Shown here in pieces: positions 45,511 to 58,860 of a DNA stretch of 64,000 nt. This DNA comes from Eutypa lata. Lineage: Eukaryota > Ascomycota > Sordariomycetes > Xylariales > Diatrypaceae. Numbering within the stretch: the first letter of the stretch is position 1; every line of letters begins with the position of its first letter. The notes beneath the pieces are model-generated. The model made no database searches and was not told the DNA's origin. It saw only the letters and a list, made by a program, of their open reading frames with translations. The position numbers and the translations under genes are program-made. The stretch spans positions 558,001 to 622,000 of the forward strand of contig JAKULF010000018.1 in the NCBI GenBank assembly GCA_022661535.1, in the 5' to 3' direction.

Positions 45511-47844
45511 TCAAAATACAAATTCAGTTTCTGCTCCGTTTTCTTCCTTCATTCTCTGCGGTTGCTTCCCAGGCTCAAGGGGAGTCTCAACATGCTTCGT
45601 CATCTTATGGCCGACAGGCTCGAGGAACATCGCAACTAGATCGGAGAGCAAGGAGTAAGTATTTGATCGACTTAAGAGTTACGATCGAAGCATTCAGACT
45701 GACATATGGCGGTAACCACTGCGAAGGCAGCGTTGGCGATCCAAACAAAACGAAACGCCTTCATCGACACCATCTGGGACGCATCGTCGGCGGCGGCCAT
45801 AACGTCAGGCGTGACACCAGCAATATTCTCTAGACTGACAGTATCGCCGCTCTCAAAAATCGTAGCAAATTCGCGGGCGGCAGCGTCCGACAAGCCGACT
45901 TCCGCCACTGCTACCATGACCGCACCGAAAAGATGACCTGATGAAGAGTTAGTCAATGTTCACATAACGCCTTTAACTTATTGTCGTACCATTTTGGTAG
46001 TTCTCCTGTATGGCGGTAAAAATCGTGATGCCAGTAACACCCCCGAGGGCTCGGAATGACGCAAATAGAGTTCCAGCGGTTCCTCTGTACGATATAAGAA
46101 TAATGTAGTTAAATGATAGGTGGAAAGCTTACATCATGTGAGATGGGACAGCGTATGATAAGATGATGACCGGGATAGTTGTCGTGACGCCGACTCCTAG
46201 CCCAATCAGTGCGGTGAATGCCAGCATCATTGGAAGCCTAGAGGGTGTAACCAGAGCAAGGAGTCCACAGAAAAGGGCCATCAAGAAAATGGCTAACACC
46301 AGAAGTAGTCTATATCGCTTCAGAGCACTGAGAACATAAGTCGATACCAAAATTCCAAAAATGACACAGACGTTCAGGGGAAGCTAGCAGTAAAATTCAG
46401 CTACGGCTATCAGGGCAGAGAGAGGAGAACCTACTAGGTAAACGCCAATTATCAGTGGATCGACTTTGAAGAGAACTGCGGCTTCAGATGGGATGAACGC
46501 ATTTATTCCATATAGCAATAATCCATCCAGGAAAGTGACAGATAGAACTAGAAGGAAGTTTCGGGATTCGAGAAAACGATGATCAACGAGTCCATCGCTA
46601 CGACCAAGCCATTCTGTAATAGTTTAATAATTGCTGTGACAACAAGAGGGCGGTACGAACCGTAGATGTAAAACGCCACAAATAATACCGATCCTACTGT
46701 CAAGAGCGCTACAACTATTGGGCTATCCCAGGGGTGTGCACTGCAACATTAGGAGTTAGCAATTACTCCTTTATGTATATCTTAACGAGGTCTGGGAGTA
46801 ATTAAGGAACAAAAGTTCCCGAAATTCCCACAGAAGGAAGAAAATAACTACGAGAATCGCTTACTGGCCGCCCCAAGTCAAGGATATTATGAGACCGATG
46901 ACAGAGGCAAGAAGCAGCGCAATGCCAATGAAATCAATGGACTTGAGCATCTCAGCGATGCTGTATTCTCTGAGTAATCTCGTTGATGGTGGTCGATAGA
47001 GGACGCTTATCAAGACTGAAGACGACCCAAAGAAAATGGCGTTGAAGTAGTAAACCCATCTCCAGCCATCTGCGGACATATTTGAGAAAGCGCCAGCTGC
47101 GAATGGTAAGTTCCATGTAAGTGATGGGGATATTCCTGAAGCCTGACGCACAAACTAGTAGAGAGAGAATGGTCATGACACCATTGATCGTGCCCATGAG
47201 CCCTTGTGCAAGTCCTCTTCTTTGTGCGGCAACAACTTCCAGCCCCGCTGGTATGACGAGAAGCTGAAAATATTCGGTTAGTTTGATGAGGTTTAGAAGA
47301 CGGCTAGAAATGTACAGACCATCATGGAAGCACCGATGCCATTGATAACCTGCCCGCCAATAACAATACCAGTAGTGTCCGCTGTAGCGGCAGCAATATT
47401 ACCAGCTATACCGAGCAAGCCGCCGGCGACGATGAACCACTTCTTACCGAAGCGGTCTGCCAATGAACCCTTTTTAAGATAGTCAGCATGATTCCGCACA
47501 ACAGTTGAACCGAAGCCGAGTGAGCAAGATGTTCATACCCAAATTGGTTGGAGGCCAATGAGTGGAACCAGAGAGGCATTCGCTATCCACGACTCTATCT
47601 CTGCACCACCGAGCTCATCCACAACGTAATGATAAGTTGTCGAGGGGCCAATGTTCCCCATCGTGACGCAGCCCCAGCTAATCCCCATGCAGACAAGAGC
47701 CAGAATGGTCCGAGGGGAGAGCTTATACGCATCTTCAACTTCGCCGACCCTAGCAGCGGTGATGGACGGAGGCTTCTGTTTTGCAGACTCGCTTTCCTGG
47801 ACCGTGACTTTGAGACTACCAGTCTCTGGGTTTGAACCGCCCAT
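45511..47844 (-). CDS. TRI12-type MFS transporter, 10 exons, 587 aa
   Basis: Minus-strand exons 47844-47539, 47469-47320, 47263-47152, 47096-46865, 46740-46661, 46613-46435, 46383-46133, 46084-45990, 45937-45704 and 45635-45511; phases close to 588 codons. Donors include two weaker ones (GTCTGT, GTCAGT). Fourteen or so hydrophobic spans are expected; visible signatures are a polar N-terminus, the loop motif SLADRFGKKWFIVAGG, AQGLMGTINGVMTILSLL, DGWRWVYYFNAIFFG, SLTWGG..HPWDSPIVV, LPLNVCVIFGILVSTY and the tail EPVGHKMTKHVETPLE. This is the DHA14/TRI12 drug-efflux or siderophore-type group that exports toxic metabolites across the plasma membrane. No lesion found. Neighbours suggest export of a product or substrate of the local enzymes. 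Confidence 0.88.
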
Positions 47845-48682
47845 GCTCGCAAATACTGCTATAGGTGTAATGAGGATAGGATAAAAATAAAATAAAATAA
47901 ACAGAACAACAAGGCCTTTACAAATAGTTCAAGTTTTACTTTAAATAGTTAAATAACGTGGACTACGGGCACTAGCAATTACCCGTAACGCTAAGAATTA
48001 TAGAAAAGCGGAGAGAACTGAAGCTCAGAGCATCCTCACACCCGGATTCCAGCCATACCCCGGGTCTAATAGTTAATAGTCTCAATGCGAGTTCCGATTC
48101 GCTACTGTTAGTATTATCCCGAACATCGCGATGTAATTTGACAGGAGCCGGGATGTGTATCTCGGGATCTCCATGCTTGCTAGGATATGGGTGAAACGTA
48201 ATGGTACATCATGGTGCGCGTCCAGCGTACGTGCACTGCAGATCACTTTCTAAAACGGGCGGGATATTACCCCAGACGGCACGCTGGCGTAGTTTGTTTA
48301 GGGTTAGACCGAGACCGGGAACATGCCCATACACAACTTCTGATCTGATAATATGGCTGATAATACAATGACACCTTAAGTCAATAACCTTATACACTAC
48401 TGCATCTAACGCAAGGGCTAGATCTCGCAAAGCAAGGTTCGGATGTTGCATTAGAACAAGGACTAGGCTTCGAGGAATTATAATTACAAAGTAGGCCTTA
48501 CATCGACGACTCAACCAGTTGAAGTTCTAAGGGTCATGGAAATAATGGGGCTTATATAGCACTAACTTAAAGAACCACAGAACTGTACGTAGAATACATC
48601 ATGATATTTTATGTCTATTGCTTTATGCTTTATTTTGCTCGGCCTGTCTCCTATCTAGCCCCCACTCTACCTCACATCTTGT
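47845..48682. other. Intergenic, MFS promoter
   Basis: About 840 bp between two minus-strand genes; an A-rich run (AAATAAAATAAAAT) at about 47884-47902 precedes the MFS start by roughly 40 bp. No exon is convincing. Confidence 0.5.
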
Positions 48683-50529
48683 TCAGGGGATAACAGGCAC
48701 AAGCAAGTTGCTATCGTATTGGCCTCCGTACCAGACTCTCACCTCGCCGAAGCTATGTGATGGACCTTTAAACTGCGTAAAGTTGTTAGGGTTGGTGAAA
48801 GTCGTCCCTTTTATTGCAAGACGCAAGCGTTCCCCGGAATTCCACATTGTGCTGCTTGGCCACAGCTCAATGTTAACCTCTACCACATCCCGCGGCTGGA
48901 GCCAAAGGCGCTTCCGATGGAGATGGACAGGCCGCTCAGGCGTGCTCTTTGCCTCGTCCAACTCTCTGTGGGACGCACGGAGCCAGCCAAATGTCGCGGA
49001 AGCCTCCAGCTGCTGCGTAGAATGGTAGAACCGGACTTCTCGGCTTTGATTGTCGAGCTTCTGTAGAGCCACAAATAGATCCACATCAGGGAAATGCATG
49101 GCTTGGACATATAACTTGACGGATGAAAACCCGGAGATCTCCGTCCTCTTTGTGAATACGTAGTCGAAGAACACCACCGAATCATGCTGGTGGGCTTGAA
49201 AAGTAACGAACTCAGGGTTTTGAGCACCTTGTGTGTGGCTTGACAGTTCAGATCCCGAATTGAGCAAGTATCTTGTGTGCGTTGCCGCTGGAGGAAAGTC
49301 GGATAGGGCACGCCGGAAACTTTCGGTAGCCGACGTGCGGACGTCAAACTGTACCTTAGGCCACTTGTCGACATCGTTGGCAACATTCTTCAGGTATCTT
49401 TCCCAGAAACGAAGCTGCTTCTCGATGTTCTCCTGCTTGTAAAACTCGCTCCACTCACGACCACCCTGCCGATGATGTTAGTGGACGGCTTGATACTAAC
49501 ATTATATGGAGTTCAACACACGTGGATCAGAAGGTATTTATCTTGAGAAGAGAAGCCTTTCCAGGCCTCGATCGTGCCACGCAGGTGCAAGCCCAGAGAC
49601 GACCAGCCTGTCACCGAAAACGCGGGTACCTGAATATCGCCCCAGTTCACAATCTTAGATTTCCAGTATTCGTCGAGAAGAGGATGCTCGATGGAAGCAA
49701 CAGCATGATCTTCGCTTTCTACAAGACCATTCCCAGTCATATTCATCCAAAAGTGTTGAAACGGCACATTCGGGATGCCTCCGGGACAGTTTACCTCGCG
49801 GTAAATGTCAGATATGCCTTCCCATACCATGATAGCGTTTAAGTGCGGAGGACGCAAGACGGCCGTCTGATAAGCTGACATTGCAAAGTACGATACACCA
49901 CCCCCCCAGCCGATGTTGCCGTTGCACCTAAATCAGTTGTCAAGCCAAGCTTAGAGTGATATGTAAAAGACTCTGACATACCATGGTTGTTTCGCAAGCC
50001 ATTCAACAATGTCGTATCCATCCCTCCCTTCCTCGGGTGACAGGTGGTTTGCTTCCCCCTCAGACCACCACGTCCCTCGGGGGTCTACTACCAAGAAGGA
50101 GAAACCCCATTCTCCACACCACGGCAATGGATCAGGAAGTTCCCATTTGGTGTGCTCACTCAACTTGGTGAAATCGACATCCATGTTCTGGAACCTCTCT
50201 TTTGGTACAGCGCCATGTTTTCCAAAAGGTGCGAACAGGACGATAGCCGGAACCTTGACCTCCTCCGATGTTGGTCGATACAAATCGGCATATAACGTAG
50301 TGCCGTCGCGTACTTTGATAGGGATATCTTTCTCGAAGAGCACCTTGCCACCTTCAAGCGTTGTAGTCTCCCTCTTCAGGTGAGGTGCAGGCTGGAGCGG
50401 CGATAAGACCTATGAATTTCCCCTTAGAAAATTGATCATGATGAACAGGGGGAATTGTAGAGTTCTAACCTCCTGGGGGTGAACTGCGCCGCGGTAGTAC
50501 GGGCCCAGATCTTTAGTGTATACGCTCAT
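48683..50529 (-). CDS. CocE/NonD-type (peptidase S15-like) alpha/beta hydrolase, 4 exons, 558 aa
   Basis: Exons 50529-50470, 50409-49982, 49927-49522 and 49465-48683; introns of 60, 54 and 56 bp; phases close. The first exon starts MSVYTKDLGPYYRG. The hydrolase fold shows PIKVRDGTTLYADLYRP, FLVVDPRGTWWSEGE and, at the nucleophile elbow, NIGWGGGVSYFAMSAY with Ser in place. FSVTGWSS and the IHGGREW strand carry the later catalytic region, and the final 200 residues form the jelly-roll typical of X-Pro dipeptidyl-peptidase C-terminal domains (VELWPSSTMWNSGERLRL). Family members cleave acyl or amide bonds of small esters, cocaine-like compounds or acylated antibiotics. No secretion signal. Shares a promoter region with the divergent regulator. 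Confidence 0.88.
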
Positions 50530-51320
50530 GATGGCAATTTCAGGCACGATGATTCTGGAGTTCAATTTCGGACAAGCATGAGAATGTCGATGTATGAAAC
50601 CAGTTCGTCAAAGCTTAGGTAAATAATATTGTACCGTAATTGCTCGTGAACAGACGGCCGAGTCTGTTGCAACTGTGCCTCCTTTTACCAACGCAACGCG
50701 ACGATGCGGTGGGTCCGATCATTTCATTCCGATTGGGCGACAATTAACTAGTAATACTACCAGATCGCATTGATGCATTATGAGCTTAGAGCACATCACT
50801 AAGCATTGCATTCATCCCGATGCAGATTCGTTCCCCTCTTAGTGAAGTATGTAGTGTAAATAGAAACCTAACGTAAAAGAAGGCGTGGGATATCATCCAG
50901 TCCCAGGGGAGTAGCTAACTCTAGGGGGGCATGTTTCAAGACGTGGACTGGCTTGTGGGGATAAAAACACTAACTATGATCATACATATTTAGCCCGACT
51001 TCTTCCCATAGGAAATCTCCAATCACGAGCTAACATACTACCATGACTAGTGACTTTGTTAAGACTGGTCCAATATTGTTGCTAGGCCTTTACCCCACAT
51101 CTCGGACATGCTCTCCGAACATTCCATTCCGATTCGTCAGCCGGAGCCCAACACGGTCCATCAGACTGATCAGGTTGTAAAGGAATGGCACTCGTACGAG
51201 AACTCTCCTGCTTCCCGCATCAATACCTAGTTAGCCTAGTTCTCATCCAATCGGTCGCCTCATCCGCTATCTTTTTGCCATGATCTATCTAGTAATCTAA
51301 TCTCGAATCCAATCGCCTTA
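50530..51320. promoter_or_regulatory. Bidirectional promoter between hydrolase and regulator, with CGG inverted repeat
   Basis: About 790 bp lies between the divergent start codons. At 51102-51118 the sequence TCGGACATGCTCTCCGA forms a perfect 5-bp inverted repeat with CGG-N9-CCG spacing, the type of half-site pair bound by Zn2Cys6 dimers. Autoregulation by the adjacent regulator is a reasonable guess, not shown. Confidence 0.45.
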
Positions 51321-54112
51321 ATGTTGAGCCAGGGACAAAGAATGAGAACTGCGAAGAAGCGCACCCATCGAGCAGTTGTTGCTTGCGACTCTTGTAGGAC
51401 GCGCAAGGTCAAGGCGCGTATCCCGCCGTGCCCTGTACTAGTTCCTTTCGAACTAACCGGGTGCGCAGTATAGTGCGATGGGACCACTCCGTGTTCTAGC
51501 TGTGTCCGTAAGCTTCTCAGCAATGCTCTGTACCTTCAACATGCAGACCCCGGAACGCTGTGCTGATGGGACCTGAATTTAGAGCATTCATTTTCATGTT
51601 CTTTCAAGAGACCCCGGTCCGTACAACGTAGTCACCGTGAAGTGAGGCATCGCCCGCCCATTGCGCAGAGTCCATCGTAAATATGATCTAAGCTATTTGT
51701 TGTCTTCACGTCCAATCACTGACGCTATGTATCAGGCTCACACCGGAAGTTGGTAGCAAGACGCCAACTACGGCACCACCAAGGGACGCTCAGCCTCCAG
51801 AGAGCGTGTTACCATCGCCTTCACTACAGAGCCTAGGTACTACGTTAGAGGCCAGTCAAGCAGGGACACCAACACCAACAGATTATATCAGCCGTGACAC
51901 AGGCTCTACTCCTACAACAGAGAAGATTCCAGAGGGCCTCGGGGAGATTAACGAGCACACCAGAGGCGCCGAGTTCTACGGGTCAACGGGGACATTCTAC
52001 TTCCTCTCCAGGCTTCGATATCAGGCAAACCTGCAAATGCGCAAAGACAAAGACCCTACTGCTGAAAACACCCAGATTTCCAACACTGACGAGCCTTCTA
52101 TAGTCAATCTCCTGCATAGCTCGGAGTACTCTGTCCCTGATGAGAATAGCGAAGCTAGTCAGAATCGCATGAGTCCGCAGGGAGCTCGAGGGCCTCTATC
52201 AATCCATCAGAGAGCATTCCGCAGTTCGCTCACATACCCCAGTTGCGGGATTTCGACTAAGGGGTTCGAAATTGAACGCGAATGCGTAAGGCTTTACTTT
52301 GAGAACCTACACTGCATTCATCCGATCTTGGACCCTTCTGCGTTCATCGCTTGTTGTGAAAACGTTGCTTGGAGACATGATGGATCCAAAGGCGGGAGTC
52401 GACCACAGCAAGAGCGTGCTCGTATCAGATTTCTTGCACTGATCAACGTCGTGATGGCGCTCGGGGCTATCACGGCCGGAGAGACTTCAATGCTCACGTG
52501 GAATAGTAGTGTCGAGCTCCTCGAGAGAGCCGAGCAAGAAATCCCTACCAGCTCTACGGTTCTATATCCTCCCATTCAATTTGCAAGGCTATACTTCGAA
52601 AGATCAAAATACTATCTGGATGACATTTTTGAGTCAAGTTCATTCGAAACCGTCCAGACTCTTTTCCTTTTGGTCTGTACTAAAATCCTGGAAGTTATTT
52701 AAACACTCCATACAATCCGAAACTGACACGGAATCACAGTCAGTCTTCTGCCAAAATGCGCTCAAACCCCATAGCTGCTACTTATATAGCGGCATGGCAC
52801 TCAGGGCTGCTCTCGCTATGGGCATTCCAACTGGCCTCCATGCAAGCTCTAAGGAGGAGAGCTTGCTTTGGTGGTAAGATCTATACCGTGATATTCCTAG
52901 GACTTTGCTTATAAGACTTAGGGCACTCTATTCCCATGAGATGTATGGATAAAAATCAAGCGTATCGTAGTGGCAGCTGACCAAGGATATAGTGAGATGT
53001 GCTCCTCGGCGGGGCGCCTGTCATTCCTAAGGGAGCCGAACCACTACAAGATTCGTTTACCTACACAGTCGGTACGCAAGACGTTTATACCTGAAATTTG
53101 ATTGCAATCGCTGATGTAGCGATGAAGGAACACCCCAACCTATACCTGCATCTTGTCAATTGCATGGTAGACTTGGCACACATCCTCCTCAAAATTTCGG
53201 CGAACCTGAATAGGCCCGATGACGAAGTGTGTCTCCTAGACAAATCTTCTATGTCTTTGGAGTTAGAGGAGCAGCTTGTATCCTGGAAATCACGGCTTCC
53301 GCCTCAACTCAATTTCGACAGCGCATCTGTCAATGAAAGCGAGTTTGTGGCGAAGCAGAAAATAGTTTTGAAATTGCGTTTGTTACCTAACTTCGCTCTT
53401 TAGCGACCGAAGAAGCTGCTCTAATGCATATTAGGCTTCTTGAATTCCAAGATCTTGACGCACCGCCCGTTCCTTATCAAACAGCCGGAAGAGCCGAATC
53501 GGGAAAGCTTCCATCATCGCATTCGGTCGTGTATCGAAGCAGCGAGTGAAACGGTTCACTTCGTGCATGCCATGTATGTCAACCGGCCATTTTTCAGAAC
53601 GTGGTAAGTCAACAACATCACGATCTCCGCGTCCTATTCCACTGCTGCTAATCGCGGGTCTTAGGTGGTATAATTGCACTTACGTTCTGGACGCTACAAT
53701 GGTGCTCCTCTACGTAGTCCTCGCCAATCTATCGCCAATACCTGTTGAGAGGGTTTTCGATTGCATTGACAAGAGTCTGGAGATATTCTCTGCTATGGGC
53801 GCACTCGCAGTTGCACGGAGATGCAAGGAGGTGACCGCCGAGGTTCTAGGCGTCGCTAAACAACTGCACTTACAACGACATGAGGAAGCCGAACAGGGTG
53901 CTTGTGCGCACCCGCCACCATTCACTGATGACCAGGCATTCTGGGGGTATCTCACTAACTCGGCGTCGGGAACCGTGAGTCGTGAAGAAGGGTCTAGTGA
54001 CCCGACTCATCCCCAGGATTTGTTCGCGAACCTCATAGATGCTGACTTGGTTGTCAATTTTCTTGATTTCGACGACTGGAATGCTTGGTCTGGATGGGGA
54101 TATCAGCGTTAG
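51321..54112 (+). CDS. Zn(II)2Cys6 transcription factor with fungal-specific middle homology region
   Basis: Starts MLSQGQRMRTAKKRTHR, a basic N-terminus, then CDSCRTRKVK; after an intron (51414-51473) CDGTTPCSSCV follows. That intron starts with GC (GCGCGT), not GT. The sixth Cys and the exons between 51508 and 51735 are uncertain: an exon around 51540-51565 offers PGTLC but lies next to a stop. From about 51736 the gene is clear: polar linker, then the Fungal_trans region (VRLYFENLHCIHPILD, YSGMALRAALAMGIP, WWALYSHE, EMCSSAGRLSFLREP, ILTHRPFLIK, HAMYVNRPFFRTWWYNC) to the stop at 54112, with further introns near 52673-52738, 52876-52930, 52950-52993, 53075-53130, 53359-53434 and 53606-53664. 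Probable nuclear regulator of the divergent hydrolase and neighbours. Confidence 0.8.
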
Positions 54113-55414
54113 GTCAACTCTTCATCATGTATATTTATTTGTCTGTCATCTCGGTTTCCAAATTTGTTCGAGGTTTTGATTTATCAACGTCGTTGCGGGA
54201 ACAGAAGTTCCATTTCGGCTATGCGTCTTGCCTACATTGCATCGCGCATTTTAGGACCGGATAGGGTCAGTGTTCGTCTAGCTTCAGCACTCCGGAGACT
54301 CGGATCATACACCACAGTGAGGCTATTTTGACTGACTTGATAAATCATAAGAGTCGTCTACTGGAAGGAAGAGTGTAGCCCTGATGTAATGCTAGCGAAT
54401 CCAACTGTTGTATCTGATATGAAATTGATGCGTGTGCAGACTCTTCTAAGGTTTAAGGGATGCAATCGGGTGGTTCTATCATGGCCCTATATATTCTAGC
54501 AGAGAAAGCAACAAAGAATACAGAGCTGTGATCCGATAAGTCACCTCATAACAGTACACCCTGTCCCAGTCTAAAGAAAAGTTTCGTTATTAACAACCAA
54601 GCATCTTTTCTTGGCTCCAATTACGAACCCGAGAGAGTGTGTATACCGCATCGCAATTGTCCTCGCTCACACCTAGGAACCTGTAGATCGGTTTCCTATA
54701 GCAAATAGTGTATCAGACCTTGTTGATCCCTATAAGATGCACACCTAGATAGGTGACATATAGCTTCTGACGACCACTTCATTGTATGACAAAGCAGATA
54801 GGTGGCCTATGTACCTGTACTGTAACTAGAGACTTGTTTTCTCTTGGATCTACTGACATCTGTGATGCCAATGAAGGTCATCGTCATTTTCGAAAGCAAC
54901 ATCATGGTGCAGAGATGGAAATAAATCATCCTCATGTTCCCCCTTTTAGTATTGAGCAAGATAGTGCTTTACAAAGTCGAAGAGGGCGAACGTGACGATA
55001 TAGGACCCATGGCCGATACCAACAGTCCTTGCTAAGCTAGCACAAGCGGAGGAAGGTGATGACTACATGTTCAAGCGAAGCACGTCTCGCAAATACTCCC
55101 TGCGGAAATGGCCACTAATCATTATTTAGACTCACGCCGGAGCTGAAGTGATGCGAAAACCCATGGAGCCACTCAACGAATTTGTATCAGAGATATTAGT
55201 ACACATCGGACGCCTTCCAGAATAAAACTTGATTCTAGTATATTGTGCATTGGATTGTCGTCACAGACAGTATTATAATACCTCCAGATACCTTTGAGCC
55301 CAGACAGTATCTGAATCTTCTGGTTTGAAGGGCGGCTGTTAAAATTTACTTAGGTTACGTTTGATGACATTGGAAGGAAGTAAAGGATATTTGCCATTAT
55401 TGTTCTCATTATCT
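54113..55414. other. Intergenic
   Basis: About 1.3 kb between the regulator and the 118-aa gene (convergent). A 69-codon frame at 54786-54995 has no support. Nothing else seen. Confidence 0.5.
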
Positions 55415-55900
55415 TTATGTGTCTAGTAGACGCGGTACCCTCTCTATGAGATACTCTACAATAGCATCGGGGCCCCTCTCAACCTGGAGTCCCGTTGGAA
55501 TGGCATGAGTCTGAATGTCGGGGACCACCGAGCGGGCCAAAGCTTGAATATTCCCAGCCTCATCGGATGTCCACATGGAAGCAGAAATCTACGGTTATGG
55601 ACGGTCAGAGTAACTTCTAGAGGGTCTAAAAGAAGAGAAAGATGGCCAGGCACTTACAAGTACGTTGGGCTTATGCGCCGTGACCTTGGCCACTACCTCT
55701 TCGATGCCTAGACGAATCATGTCAACAATTTCTTCTCTTATTTATCTGCATACCATAGGACACGTACTCTGACAGTTTGCTACATGTGTGATATCGTAGT
55801 CGGCTTTAAGAGCGTCAATGAGCCGACCGATGAGCCGTTGCGCCCGATCAGGTGAGGTGTTGACGGTCACAAGCTTGAAAGGGCCCTTGCGTGATGACAT
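55415..55900 (-). CDS. Compact unknown protein of 118 aa, 3 exons
   Basis: Exons 55900-55768, 55707-55658 and 55588-55415; introns of 60 and 69 bp with GTACGT and GTAAGT donors; phases close to 119 codons. The protein starts MSSRKGPFKLVTVNTSPDRA and ends VEYLIERVPRLLDT. It alternates strand, helix and strand: FKLVTVNTSP, a helix RAQRLIGRLIDALK, ITHVANCQSIEEV, a helix, KPNVLISASMWTSDEAGN, VVPDIQTHAIPTGLQ, then a C-terminal helix. This looks like a small Rossmann- or flavodoxin-like alpha/beta domain. I recall unnamed fungal proteins with this pattern but no function. It lies between a regulator and a flavin monooxygenase; splice and coding quality argue for a real, conserved gene. Confidence 0.7.
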
Positions 55901-56582
55901 ATCTTGCCGGATCCGTGGATGTTCAGTAGAGAATCTTGGGGTATTGTTGAGGTGTAAAAAGTAATTATAGTGTGTGAATAGACCTCATCCAACTAACAGA
56001 GGTAGATTTTTCTGGTTGTCTACATAAAAGTAGCCCGAGATGGCCGATCCTGCAATAGCGCCCTTCCCATTCAAAGCCGGTAGTGTCGGATTTGCCAAAC
56101 TGGGGACGATGACCCCATTTTGCACTCTCTGTGGACCCTTTTACGTAGAACTTGGCATTTTCAAGTTGAAGACTAGCTTGGGGGAGGGATACGTATACAT
56201 GAATTTGCTCAAGTTGGGGTGTATACGTACACGTAGAAGCTCTAATCTGGGCTATCACAAGCCAATCGGATCCCGCCTTTCGGCAGCTAATATTCTCCAA
56301 CCCCTTTCCCGGCAAGTGGGGCGACGAATCGGATTGCGAGTTGCGGTGGTGCAAGACAACCGACGACATACATTCTAGCGGGATTCTTTATTTCATCAAG
56401 CTCGTCTCATCGAGGCGCCGTGATAACGACTTCACATACCGTCGGTATCCGAGGACCTTCTCAGGACCACGGTTTTAACTATAGGGATGTCACACTCCGG
56501 AAATTGCATTGTGACTTGCTGTTCGAATATCATTTTAAGCTTAATCTACTCTATATGTACGACGCAATAGACACTCAATACC
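55901..56582. promoter_or_regulatory. Divergent promoter of the 118-aa gene and the second monooxygenase
   Basis: About 680 bp between divergent starts. TCGGTATCCGA at 56442-56452 is a perfect 11-bp palindrome with CGG-N3-CCG half sites, 130 bp before the monooxygenase ATG, a possible Zn2Cys6 site. A 112-codon plus frame (56040-56378) lacks family features. Confidence 0.4.

Positions 56583-58860
<2,278 letters not shown>

Noticed and set aside
47097..47151. Apparent frameshift in the MFS gene between MTILSLLV and the WRWVYYFN segment
   Set aside because: A 55-bp GTGCGT to CGCAG intron joins them in phase, and the total of ten exons is a multiple of three.
53075..53440. Apparent frameshifts in the regulator after RLPTQS and near HRPFL
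   Set aside because: Both disappear with consensus introns (acceptor GATGAAG before EHPNLY; GTTTGT to ATATTAG before the ILTHRPFL exon).
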